Below are positions 18,119 through 26,145 of a stretch of 64,000 bases of DNA, in pieces. The notes below the pieces were generated by a model. That model made no database searches. It worked only from the letters and a program-made list of their open reading frames with translations, and was not told the DNA's origin. The first letter of the stretch is position 1. Each line of letters starts with the position of its first letter. Origin of the DNA: Siphonobacter sp. SORGH_AS_0500 (lineage in GTDB: Bacteria; Bacteroidota; Bacteroidia; Cytophagales; Spirosomataceae). The DNA lies in contig NZ_NHPP01000017.1 of NCBI RefSeq assembly GCF_002838835.1, positions 50,366 through 114,365 of the forward strand, in the 5' to 3' direction. Both the position numbers and the translations under genes were made by a program.

Positions 18119-18541
18119 AGTGTAATAGTTTCTGCGGCCTTCGGGTATATTCTGAAAGGAGCCGCTCAGAGCAAGGCTGCGGACACCGCAAAAGAAGAAT
18201 TAGTAACGGGCTTCTGGAACTGGATTAAACCGTACCTTTTGGAAGATGTGCCTGAACTCGAAAAACAACCTGAAGAAGCAGAAACAGAGGTAAAAACCGA
18301 AGAGAAGTTGTTGAAACTAATTCAGGATGAAAGCTTTTTCGAGGTACTGGCTGAAAAAGTGAATGCAATGAAGAATTCAGGAATTCGGGAAAAAAATATT
18401 GCAAAAGGAAATATAAGTAGAGTCAAAAAAATAAGAATAGGGGACAAAGTTTATAATCCTGATGAATTTTATAACCGTAAAAATATTGTGGAAGGTGATG
18501 TAAGTGATGCTGATGAGTTTATTCTGGGGGATGGGCATTAA
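18107..18541 (+). CDS. small partner of the STAND NTPase, possible membrane-active effector or adaptor
   Basis: 144 residues, family not recognised. Residues 1-45 are hydrophobic to amphipathic (MEPISVIVSAAFGYILKGAA, then GFWNWIKPYLL) and could insert into or lie on a membrane. An acidic helical linker follows (45-90). The C-terminal part carries the 18-residue motif twice: KNIAKGNISRVKKIRIGD (96-113) and KNIVEGDVSDADEFILGD (125-142), the same motif as residues 74-91 of the STAND protein. I infer that the motifs let the two proteins bind. The start ATG lies in the duplicated junction, now 30 nt after the STAND stop. Low similarity to anything known; an effector role is a guess. Confidence 0.75.
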   Translation: MEPISVIVSAAFGYILKGAAQSKAADTAKEELVTGFWNWIKPYLLEDVPELEKQPEEAETEVKTEEKLLKLIQDESFFEVLAEKVNAMKNSGIREKNIAKGNISRVKKIRIGDKVYNPDEFYNRKNIVEGDVSDADEFILGDGH

Positions 18542-18600
18542 GGTGCTAAGCAGTTGATCGTTTTTAGCGGCCGCCGCTGCGGTAGTCAATAGATTATAAA

Positions 18601-18641
18601 ACAAGAACAGGCTAGAAATCTAGTTTCTAGCCTGTTCTTGT
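18601..18641. terminator. 18-bp perfect stem terminator for the tRNA cluster / STAND module
   Basis: 18601-18618 pairs perfectly with 18624-18641 around TCTAG. On the minus strand it is followed by TTTTAT and lies just past the tRNA-Glu 3' end. It can also end the STAND pair transcript. Confidence 0.8.
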
Positions 18642-18669
18642 TCACAGCGTTTGCAAGCAAAGCTTTTCG

Positions 18670-18741
18670 TAGTCCGTACGGGAATCGAACCCGTGTTTTA
18701 TCCGTGAAAGGGATACGTCCTAACCCCTAGACGAACGGACC
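18670..18741 (-). tRNA. tRNA-Glu (anticodon TTC)
   Basis: The 72-nt cloverleaf on the minus strand has acceptor GGTCCGT pairing with ACGGACT (one G-T pair), anticodon loop CTTTCAC and T-arm ACGGG-TTCGATT-CCCGT. No CCA is encoded. It is the last of three tRNAs in the cluster. Confidence 0.95.
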
Positions 18742-18781
18742 GTAATCAGAACCTTCAAATTTCTAAGAAACTTTCCGGTAG

Positions 18782-18855
18782 TGGTCGCGTAGGGATTCGA
18801 ACCCCAAACCTTCTGATCCGTAGTCAGATGCTCTATCCAATTGAGCTACGCAACC
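18782..18855 (-). tRNA. tRNA-Arg (anticodon ACG), copy 1
   Basis: The 74-nt cloverleaf has acceptor GGTTGCG with CGCGACC, anticodon stem-loop TCTGA-CTACGGA-TCAGA, a standard TTCGAAT T-loop and discriminator A. No CCA is encoded. It is identical to the next copy. Confidence 0.95.
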
Positions 18856-18893
18856 GGTACTTATGTCTTTTGTAATGCCTAAAATTCAGGTGG

Positions 18894-18967
18894 TGGTCGC
18901 GTAGGGATTCGAACCCCAAACCTTCTGATCCGTAGTCAGATGCTCTATCCAATTGAGCTACGCAACC
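18894..18967 (-). tRNA. tRNA-Arg (anticodon ACG), copy 2
   Basis: Same 74-nt sequence as 18782-18855, 38 nt away on the same strand. It is the first gene of the Arg-Arg-Glu cluster. The ACG anticodon needs inosine modification (TadA) to read CGU/CGC/CGA. Confidence 0.95.
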
Positions 18968-19062
18968 TATTTCCCTTTCTGCCAGCGGCGTGATTGGGAG
19001 TGCAAAAGTAGCAATAGAAGCCCCCTTTGTCAAGTTTATGCTCAAAGGTTTTTAAAAATATT

Positions 19063-20205
19063 TTACTTCTTGCTGAATTTCAGGGCGTTGGTATAATGAT
19101 TAATGATTCGCTTGGTTCGGAGGTAACGTCCTACATTGAACTCATCATAATGGTCAGCCGAAGGATCGATGCTATTTACCATGACAAAATTCGAGGAATG
19201 AATAAACTGATTGTTTCCGATCCACATGGCTACGTGAACGACTTTCTCCGTACCGTCCTCATTGACTTTCCCAAAAAATAATAAATCTCCGGGCCGAAGC
19301 TTCGACCAGTCCTTGGTCGTATCCACCAATTCTCCTGAATTTACCTGTTGTGAAGCATCACGGGGCAACTGGACACCGTTGAGGAAATAAACGGTTTTGG
19401 TAAAGCCACTGCAATCCACGCCTTTGAAGGACGTGCCACCCCAGAGGTAGGGCAAACCCATGAGTTTTTTAGAGGTACTTACCAGCGAGGATTCGGATAT
19501 CTGAACGGAAGACAACCATTCCTCGTAGAAACGGGCATCGGCTTTGCGAATAAAGGCTTTTCGACCATCAGGGTAAGCGACCTCATAAAAAGCTCCTTTT
19601 TCGCCTTTGTAAGCCACTAAATCGCCCGCAACGATGTCGGAGATGGTTGATCCATCGGCGTTGGCCTCAGCGTAGCTGAAACCGTAAGGCGTCAGGTAAA
19701 TAAGTTTGCGGGCTTTCTGCCAGTTTTCAACCTCTGCAGGCGTAGCCAGAAAAATGGCCCCCTGATCTACCCAGGAAATGTATGCATCGGGCGTTTGCAC
19801 CCGTAGCCAGCTTCCTTCTTTTTCGTATACGTTCAGTGGTGTGCCGAGTAATGCCTGCGTGGCTAACTCCGCCGAATGCTTGGGGGCGGAGCGGATGTTG
19901 CAGACCGACACATTGACAATGGCCTGCGTTTTCTCGCCCACAGCGGCGTTGGGTAATACCTGCATTTCGTCCACCAGACTCGGTTGAACGGCTTTTAGTT
20001 TCTCTACCAACGCTTCGTGAGCTACAGCACTGCTGGTTTTGCCCGTTAATTTATCGTCCTCTGATACTTCAGCCTCAAAGATAACGGTGCGTTTATCGGG
20101 AGCGTAGGTTTTCTGAACCTGAGTAATGATTTCTTTCATGGATACATGCTGAGCCATTGCCGATCCAACCAGCAGGCAGAAACTCAGGGTTAATAGTGAT
20201 TTCAT
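19063..20205 (-). CDS. exported NlpC/P60 (C40) murein peptidase with SH3-like domains
   Basis: 380 residues. Signal peptide MKSLLTLSFCLLVGSAMAQ, then an unassigned region. Two bacterial SH3-like modules follow at about 96-148 (VCNIRSAPKHSAEL) and 165-222, then the NlpC/P60 domain at about 240-375 with catalytic C265 (GVDCSGFTKTVYF), H324 (VVHVAMWIG) and a third polar residue at H336. This layout is like YkfC or dipeptidyl-peptidase VI enzymes, which cut the gamma-D-Glu to diamino-acid bond in murein peptides and release L-Ala-D-Glu. The downstream partner is the dipeptide epimerase at 21327, which handles exactly that product, so the three minus-strand genes probably form a cell wall recycling unit. 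Confidence 0.9.
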   Translation of the reverse strand: MKSLLTLSFCLLVGSAMAQHVSMKEIITQVQKTYAPDKRTVIFEAEVSEDDKLTGKTSSAVAHEALVEKLKAVQPSLVDEMQVLPNAAVGEKTQAIVNVSVCNIRSAPKHSAELATQALLGTPLNVYEKEGSWLRVQTPDAYISWVDQGAIFLATPAEVENWQKARKLIYLTPYGFSYAEANADGSTISDIVAGDLVAYKGEKGAFYEVAYPDGRKAFIRKADARFYEEWLSSVQISESSLVSTSKKLMGLPYLWGGTSFKGVDCSGFTKTVYFLNGVQLPRDASQQVNSGELVDTTKDWSKLRPGDLLFFGKVNEDGTEKVVHVAMWIGNNQFIHSSNFVMVNSIDPSADHYDEFNVGRYLRTKRIINHYTNALKFSKK

Positions 20206-20253
20206 TCGTATCGGTTAGACTAGAAACGGACGTAAATTTAAAGATAATGCCAT

Positions 20254-21326
20254 CTATGAGTTCTGGGCAAACTGCCGACAAGCCTGAGCAATGTGCCTGA
20301 GGTCTTCGAGCGTGTGTAAAGGGGTAATAACCAGTCGGGTAATAGCCGGATCGTTGGGGCCGGGGTAGGGGAAACAAGCCGTTAATATTCCCTGGTGCCG
20401 TAAATACTCGTGTAATCCCGGACGATCTGTCGTGAAGGCTGGATACTTTTCGATCCAGTGAAACAGATGAATGGCTTCCCCTAATGCTTCCACGAATTGT
20501 TCAACCCGCAATAGGAGCTTTTGATGGGCTGACTGATAATCGGGTAGTGCCTGGGTTAAGGCCCACAAGTACGCCGGATTCGCCGGACTGGCTCCGCTAA
20601 ACATGGAAAACTGACGCATGGAATTCAGGATGGCCTGAGAACCCATAATGAGTCCCGCTGGCACACTCATGGCTTTATTGAGCGAAGCCGTGATAAGTAA
20701 CTCAAGGCTCGCTGGAGGGTTGATTAACTCATGAATGCCTTTTCCGTTGGCTCCCAAAACGCCCAGTCCGTGCGAGTCGTCAATAACTACGGTGATTTTC
20801 TTCGAGGGGGGTAACCGATGCAGCCAGTCAAAAGGAACGGCAGCAGTATGGGGAGAACCCACGGAATCGGTAACGACCACGATTCTTCCGAAGCCGTTGC
20901 CTCCAATCGTCTGGGAAGCTCGGCAAACCAGTTTTCGTAATCTTCGACAGCGGGCGTAAACCCTTCCAGTCTCAGGGCAGGGTGAACGTTAGGGGCATAG
21001 AAAATGGGAACCTGAGGGTTTTGAAAAACCAGCCATTTGAGTGCCAATTGTCCCGCCAGCATACCCGATGAAACGGTTAAGGTATCCGCCACGCCAAACC
21101 ATTGAGCCAGAGCAGCTTCCGCCTCTTCGTATATCGATAATCGGAGGGTATTACTTCGCGAACTACCCCAATTAATACCCACCTGCTGCATGCCCTCCAT
21201 TACCCGCTGAATGAATACTGGATTTTTACTCATGCCCAGGTACGAAGTCCCGCTGCACCAGAGGTATTCTTTCTGATCAATAACCAGGGTTCGATCTGGA
21301 ATACATGAAGTGTAAAACGTTGACAT
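20254..21326 (-). pseudogene. AONS/KBL-like PLP-dependent transferase, frameshifted
   Basis: Two minus-strand frames (start 21326, end 20254) form one alpha-oxoamine synthase or aminotransferase-like protein of about 357 residues if one G is restored near 20888-20889 (TCGGAAG read as TCGGGAAG). This gives ...ATASGRIVVVTDSVGSPH. Visible marks are SSGMLAGQLAL (PLP pocket), VVIDDSHGLGVLG (the Asp that binds the pyridine N), and a lysine in SLNKAMSVPAG as the probable Schiff-base residue. The family joins an amino acid to an acyl-CoA (as in BioF and KBL). Here it sits between the murein peptidase and the dipeptide epimerase, whose stop codon directly abuts this ATG (TAAATG). Its real substrate is unknown; biotin synthesis is unlikely from context. 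Confidence 0.8.
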
Positions 21327-22343
21327 TTAGCTTAATAACTTGGCTCCGGTTCCGTTTTCTTCGGCGTAAATTACTTTTCCGTAGTCGATGGTAACACCGC
21401 TGGAAATGTGGTCTTCTACCAGTAAAATACCGTCCATATCCACGTAATCGAGCAGCGGTAATAACTGAGCGATGGCTGAACAGCCAATGTTGGATTCGGT
21501 CATGCAGCCCACCATAACTTTCAGACCCAGCTTACGGGCGTGGGCAATCATCCGACGAGCGGGGGTAAGGCCGCCGCATTTCATCAGCTTGATGTTAATT
21601 CCGTGAAAGAAGCCATAACAACGGGCCACGTCGGCTTCTACGATGCAGCTTTCATCCGCGATGAGAGGTAATGCCGACTCCGCGTAGACTTTCTTCATGC
21701 CTTCCCAATTGGTGGCCTTCATGGGCTGTTCGATGAATTCAACTCCAAGTTCTTTTAGAGCTATGGAATTCTGGATGGTTTCTTCTACATCCCAGGCCGT
21801 GTTGGCATCAACCCGGAAAACGGCATCGGTATGTTTTCGTAATTCCTGGATAATTTGAATGTCTTGTTTCGTGCCTAGTTTAATCTTATACAAAGGAAAA
21901 GGCATTTCCTTCATTTTTTCGACCATTTTTTCAAGGGTGTCCATGCCAATGGTATAATCCGTAATTGGATTCTTGGAAGGCTCCAGTCCCCAGACTTCGT
22001 ACAATTTTTTACCCGCTTTTTTGGCGTATAAATCATTATAAGCTACGTCCAGAGCACATAAGGCAAAGGGATGTTCATCGCGTAAGTGCGGCTCAATGAA
22101 TTCGTAAAATTCCTCGGGAGTACCGCCCGGATACTGTTCAATGCGTGAGCGAACAGCTTCGAGCTGGGCAATCATGGTGTGCATATACACACCGTAATAA
22201 GTAGTTTCGGTGGCTTCGCCATACCCAGAAAATTCGCCGTCCTGAAGCTCAACGATGAGCGTAGGTTGTTCATTACGAGATTCGTGCGTGATGGTAAACG
22301 TGTGCCGCAACTGAAGAATATGGGAGTGAAGGAGAAGTTTCAA
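21327..22343 (-). CDS. L-Ala-D/L-Glu (dipeptide) epimerase, enolase superfamily
   Basis: Converts L-Ala-D-Glu from murein to L-Ala-L-Glu so that it can be degraded. The capping domain is N-terminal (TLIVELQDGEFSGYGEATET). The barrel carries the KxK pair in LYKIKLGTK, metal ligands in FRVDANTAWD, EFIEQPM and LIADESC, and the second base lysine in NIKLMKCGGL. These fit the muconate-lactonizing/AE-epimerase group. The frame opens at ATG 22415, but homologous sequence begins at KLLLHSHILQLRHTFTI. I therefore favour the TTG at 22343; with the ATG the protein has 24 extra unconserved residues. It is first in the three-gene recycling unit and abuts the next gene. Confidence 0.88.
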   Translation of the reverse strand: MKLLLHSHILQLRHTFTITHESRNEQPTLIVELQDGEFSGYGEATETTYYGVYMHTMIAQLEAVRSRIEQYPGGTPEEFYEFIEPHLRDEHPFALCALDVAYNDLYAKKAGKKLYEVWGLEPSKNPITDYTIGMDTLEKMVEKMKEMPFPLYKIKLGTKQDIQIIQELRKHTDAVFRVDANTAWDVEETIQNSIALKELGVEFIEQPMKATNWEGMKKVYAESALPLIADESCIVEADVARCYGFFHGINIKLMKCGGLTPARRMIAHARKLGLKVMVGCMTESNIGCSAIAQLLPLLDYVDMDGILLVEDHISSGVTIDYGKVIYAEENGTGAKLLS

Positions 22344-22604
22344 GGGACAATGAAATGATAAACGGTTCAATAATGAAGAAGGCAGATACGGTCCTAAAAA
22401 AAGAGAGGTACCCAATGATCACTAATCAAAGAAAATCAAAAAGCTCTGCCGATTAACAAAATTGTGTAATTTTATGAAAAATGGGCTATTTATTTTGTGA
22501 TTCATTAGATTATTCTGTTTTTCTTTGGAACAAATCCGTTTATAGAAATGCTTCAAATGTAAACCCTATGACAAAGTCTCTGGTATTCATCGCTCCCACT
22601 AGGT

Positions 22605-23648
22605 TTGCTTGAAAATCATCCCGTAAATTTATCTGCCGTTTCAATTAGTACCGAACGAAATATAATCCTTTCTTTCCCTGTGAAAACTGAAGAAATTTCA
22701 GCTCCTGTAAAAAACGATAAAGCTGAGCGTAACTTTAATTTCTGGCAGTCGACCGTTGCTTTCATGACTTATGCTTTACTTCTGGTTTGCATACTCGGGC
22801 GATTCGGGACGTATTTTTTCTTCTTTGAGTTATTTAGCCACTTTGCCGTACAGTGCCTAGGTGTGTCGGTATTTCTACTGATTTACTGGATACTCTTCCG
22901 AAATCGGCTGTACGTAATTGCCTTGTTTAGCGTCATTCTAAATGCCTGGCAGGTGTTTCCCTGGTTACAGAGAACGGACACAAGCGGAACTGCTGATTTA
23001 CGCATCATGCACACTAATGTGCTGTTTACGAATACTAATTACGAAGCCATCGTCAGGGGTATTGCTAAAGAGAAGGCGGATATTGTGTTAATCGCTGAAG
23101 CTACGCCTCCCATTTTTCAGCATTTCAGGAAGAGCCTCGGAGCCGAATATCCCTACCAATACATGGTTTACACGAAGTCACATTGTTACAATGTGATTGG
23201 CAGTCGCTTTCCCATTGAAGTAGACCACGCAGCTGTTACTGCCAATCGCATGATGCATGTTTACGCCAATGTAAAGGGCAAAAAAGTGGCTCTGATTTCG
23301 GTACACCCGAAAACGCCCCTGAGCTCGCTCTGGTTTAAACTTCGAAATGAGCGAATTTCCAAAGCCTTTGCCCTGGCTGCTCAGGAGAAAGTTCCGGCTA
23401 TTCTGGCGGGAGATTTTAACGTCAGCGTTTTTTCGCCGGTGTATCAATCGCTGGTGAACGAATCAGGACTACACGCTTCCAGAAAAGGTATTGGACTTTT
23501 CCCTACGTACCGAAATGGCTATGGCCCACTAATGATTCCGATTGACCATGTGTTGACGAATAAAGGCTTCAAAACGGTAGGTTTTCACACCGCCGATATT
23601 GAAGATTCAGACCATAAAGCCATTATCGTCGATCTGAAATTCCAGTAA
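22605..23648 (+). CDS. membrane-anchored endonuclease/exonuclease/phosphatase family protein
   Basis: About 347 residues. Two or three N-terminal membrane segments (about 50-115: TVAFMTYALLLVCILGRFG, CLGVSVFLLIYWILF, LYVIALFSVILNAW) precede an EEP (DNase I-like) domain. That domain starts at LRIMHTNVLFTN and contains ADIVLIAEATP, the LAGDFNV metal/catalytic motif, PIDHVL and SDHKAIIVDLKF. The enzyme would cut phosphodiesters or remove phosphates on the outer face of the membrane; the substrate is unknown. There is no early ATG. The TTG at 22605 or the GTG at 22680 may be the start. It ends at a palindromic terminator. Confidence 0.85.
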   Translation: MLENHPVNLSAVSISTERNIILSFPVKTEEISAPVKNDKAERNFNFWQSTVAFMTYALLLVCILGRFGTYFFFFELFSHFAVQCLGVSVFLLIYWILFRNRLYVIALFSVILNAWQVFPWLQRTDTSGTADLRIMHTNVLFTNTNYEAIVRGIAKEKADIVLIAEATPPIFQHFRKSLGAEYPYQYMVYTKSHCYNVIGSRFPIEVDHAAVTANRMMHVYANVKGKKVALISVHPKTPLSSLWFKLRNERISKAFALAAQEKVPAILAGDFNVSVFSPVYQSLVNESGLHASRKGIGLFPTYRNGYGPLMIPIDHVLTNKGFKTVGFHTADIEDSDHKAIIVDLKFQ

Positions 23649-23650
23649 AA

Positions 23651-23672
23651 AAGCCCTGAATATTCAGGGCTT
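23651..23672. terminator. palindromic terminator between convergent genes
   Basis: AAGCCCTGAAT followed by ATTCAGGGCTT is a perfect 22-nt palindrome. A T-run follows on the minus strand, so it mainly serves the lipoprotein gene ending at 23698. Confidence 0.8.
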
Positions 23673-23697
23673 AGAATTTATGGGATTAAGCGGAAGT

Positions 23698-24411
23698 TTA
23701 GTTGGTAGCTGGCGTGAAGCGAGTTTGAATGCGTTTGTAATACAAATTCGTCAGTCCTTCATAGCCAGAATCGGTCCCAACGACCACATAAATATTTCCG
23801 TCGGCGTTGGAGGTAACCTGTAACTTTTGATTTTCGTTACTGCGAGTAATAAACTTGTACGTACTGTCCTGCGTGCCGTTTGAGATATCTCCTAATACCA
23901 TCAAATCCTTACCGCCCTGGGCCTGATTGCCCTTGTCCAGATTAAACGTATAAAAATCTCCCACTAGCGTTACCGCCGGAGCCACGCCTGAAGCTCCGGC
24001 TTTCAGATAGACGGAATGGGCGGGCGACCCTCCAATTCCAACGCTTTTATCCGGTGCGTTTGAGGCTAGTTCCACCACAAACTCAACGTTAAACTTGGTG
24101 TTGGGAGCTAAGCCAGAAACTTTTTGGGTCAGATACATGAATATGTCATCGCTTCGATTAATTGATTGGAGACGAAATCCCTGTTTGGTAGTATCTAGTG
24201 GAGCAGGAAGTTTTGATAAACCTTTTCTAAAACTGAAAATGGCCGTATCGGTGGCGGTTGAATAGTCCGAAAAACCAGCCGACCAATTTGGACTTCCTCC
24301 CATACTAAAGTCAGTGGCGGTGAGAAAAAAGGGTTCTGAAAAATTTTTGTTACAACTGATAACTCCGGTGGAAAGGAGAATCAGGCAAATCCATTTTGAC
24401 AGTTGTTTCAT
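23698..24411 (-). CDS. lipoprotein of unknown function
   Basis: 237 residues with a lipoprotein signal (MKQLSKWICLILLSTGVIS, then C as lipobox). The mature part is beta-rich with phrases such as GLAPNTKFNVEFVVELASNA and SNADGNIYVVVGTDSGYEG, which suggest a jelly-roll or carbohydrate-binding-like fold. I do not recognise the family. It is monocistronic, convergent with the EEP gene, and is preceded by a repeat-rich spacer. Confidence 0.75.
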   Translation of the reverse strand: MKQLSKWICLILLSTGVISCNKNFSEPFFLTATDFSMGGSPNWSAGFSDYSTATDTAIFSFRKGLSKLPAPLDTTKQGFRLQSINRSDDIFMYLTQKVSGLAPNTKFNVEFVVELASNAPDKSVGIGGSPAHSVYLKAGASGVAPAVTLVGDFYTFNLDKGNQAQGGKDLMVLGDISNGTQDSTYKFITRSNENQKLQVTSNADGNIYVVVGTDSGYEGLTNLYYKRIQTRFTPATN

Positions 24412-24723
24412 GGTTTGTTTGTTAAATCAAATGAGTTCTGTTTCACACTGAACCAGTGGCAGACGCAAACGGTCTGAGAAAGCTTTCTGAATTTAAGACC
24501 CTGGTTACTGATTAAAAGTTGTAACGTAGTAATTATTTATTAAGTATTTATAGGGTAAATTATTGAATTTGAATATCTTATGATTGGTGAAAATAGTTAG
24601 TTACCCCGCCGCTCGACTCTAGCCAAGCGACGCTGTAGTATGGTAGGCTTCTGTCCGATGTTCGCAAGCTTGGTCTTGTTTGGGAAAGCTGTTTTGTAAC
24701 TAGCTAGGGGTTTGCACTCTACG

Positions 24724-24775
24724 GGCCAGAGGCCTGGAGCTAGGTAGTCACTCGGCTAGAGCCAAGCGACTGCGG
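24724..24775 (+). repeat. dispersed repeat GGCCAGAGGCCT...GTCACTCGGC, copy 1
   Basis: GGCCAGAGGCCT and GTCACTCGGC lie 23 nt apart here and also at 60634-60666, followed in both by AGAGCC(A/G)AGCGACTGCGG. The left flank (about 24605-24630) is a degraded inverted mate. Confidence 0.7.
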
Positions 24776-24820
24776 AAGATTAACTTGCAGCCAGAAAGTG
24801 TTACTCAATCCTATAGTAGG

Positions 24821-24846
24821 GTCCTTCGTTTCGCTCTGGATGACAG
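24821..24846 (-). repeat. dispersed repeat CTGTCATCCAGAGCGAAACG, copy 2
   Basis: Reverse complement of the element at 2791-2820, with a few substitutions. Confidence 0.6.
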
Positions 24847-24868
24847 GAGGGAAGAAGAGGGTGTTATT

Positions 24869-24904
24869 GCTACCAATGTAGCCCGACCAACTTTTTGCTG
24901 GCAG
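24869..24904 (+). repeat. dispersed repeat GCTACCAATGTAGCCCGACC, copy 2
   Basis: Matches 11689-11726 apart from three transitions and two small indels. Confidence 0.55.
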
Positions 24905-24930
24905 CTCTGTTAGGAATTGGAGAAGTAGAG

Positions 24931-26120
24931 TTATTTCTTAACCTGCATGCGATGCCAAATTTCGTAACACGCCCGGCTGTTGTGGTAAGGGCATTTCCAG
25001 GCATTAACCTTATCAGCCTTTCGGGAGGGCTGATGATGGGCATCCGTTTTCTCGAACCATTCGCCATCGTTATAGTCAATCAAATGCTCTTTGATGAAAG
25101 CCCAACTTTGCTGCGATTTTTCCAGAAAATGTTGCTTACCCGAAAGTTGATAGGCGTTGAAGTAACCCACCATTTGTTCACTTAATACCCACCAGCTTCG
25201 ATCTTCGTTTTTATGTCCCGAGGTCGGATCGAATTCGTAAGTCAAGGCTCCGTCTGGGTTTAAGCCTTCTAGGGTAGCGGTAACCATTTTCAGACTTAAC
25301 TCTTTTACTTTTGCTAGTAACCCCTTTTCATTTAATACTTCGGCTGTTTCGTAGAGTAACCAGGACGCTTCAACGTCGTGTCCGTAGGAAATTTCGGTGG
25401 ACTTTACCTGCCAGTCTTCCGTGAAAAACAGCCGCATGTGATAACTTTCAGGATTAATGATATGACCCATAAAGTCATTTTCCAGCATGGAGCGAACGTG
25501 TTTTTTCAATTCAGGATCGGGCCATACGCGGTATAAATTTGTGAAGGGTTCAATCAAATGCAGGTGCGTATTCATCGATTTTCGCTCTTCACCCTTACTC
25601 AAAATATAATCCTCCGTTTGCGACCAATCTTCATTAAAAGCTTCAATAAAACCGCCTTGTTTCGGATCGTAGGCCTTTTCAATCAGCGTTTGGAACAACT
25701 GTTTCGCATCATCCAGGACTTGAGGTATTTTCGTAGCCCGGTAATATTCGCTCAGTCCGTACAAAGCAAAGCCCTGACCGTATAACTGTTTCTTGGTCAC
25801 AGAAGGCTACCGTCCGTTTTCACCGACCAATACACGCCGCCATTCTTTTTATCCCAGAAGTAGGTTTTTATAAACTGATACGCCCGATCAGCCAGCGTTC
25901 GATAGTCCGGTTTTCGGGTAACCCGATACGCTAGCGAGAATGCCCAGAGAATGCGGGCATTCAGAACAATCGCCTTATCTGCCTTTGAATCAGGTTGATT
26001 GTCTGCGTCTATCCGACCATAAAAGCCTCCGCGTGGATCGACGGTATGCGTTTCCCAGTATTGAAAAATGCGTAGAAATTCCTGATAAACTTCCTGTTGC
26101 AGGGCCGGTAACGAAAGCAT
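24931..26120 (-). pseudogene. N-acylglucosamine / cellobiose 2-epimerase family, frameshifted
   Basis: Two minus-strand frames (26120-25797 and 25800-24931) form one AGE-family alpha/alpha-barrel of about 396 residues when one G is restored at 25800 (CTGTGACC read as CTGGTGACC). The join then reads GSLLVTKKQLYG. The family flips the C2 configuration of a reducing-end sugar. Motifs are GGFYGRIDADNQP, GGVYWSVKTDG, GFALYGLSEYY, MNTHLHLIEPF (catalytic His), SYGHDVEASWLL and the C-terminal NAWKCPYHNSRACYEIWHR. These look closest to cellobiose 2-epimerase. The GTGA overlap could be read as two coupled genes, but a single barrel cannot be split there. It starts 25 nt after moeA and may be in its transcript. 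Confidence 0.82.
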
Positions 26121-26145
26121 AACTCAACTACGTTTAAAAAATCAG

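Larger units (their letters stand above)
24412..24930. other. repeat-dense spacer, no gene
   Basis: 519 bases without a credible gene. Three dispersed repeats lie side by side: the GGCCAGAGGCCT family (24724-24775, relative at 60634), the CTGTCATCC family (24821-24846, relative at 2791) and the GCTACCAATGTAGCCC family (24869-24904, relative at 11689). A degenerate inverted mate of the first sits at about 24605-24630. Confidence 0.7.

Noticed and set aside
20870..20925. Programmed -1 frameshift in the PLP enzyme gene
   Set aside because: No X-XXY-YYZ slippery heptamer or stimulatory stem is seen, and six similar breaks elsewhere favour sequencing error.
25797..25800. GTGA overlap as translational coupling of two separate epimerase-family genes
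   Set aside because: The two halves together make one standard-length alpha/alpha-barrel; neither half would fold alone, and one added G joins them perfectly.
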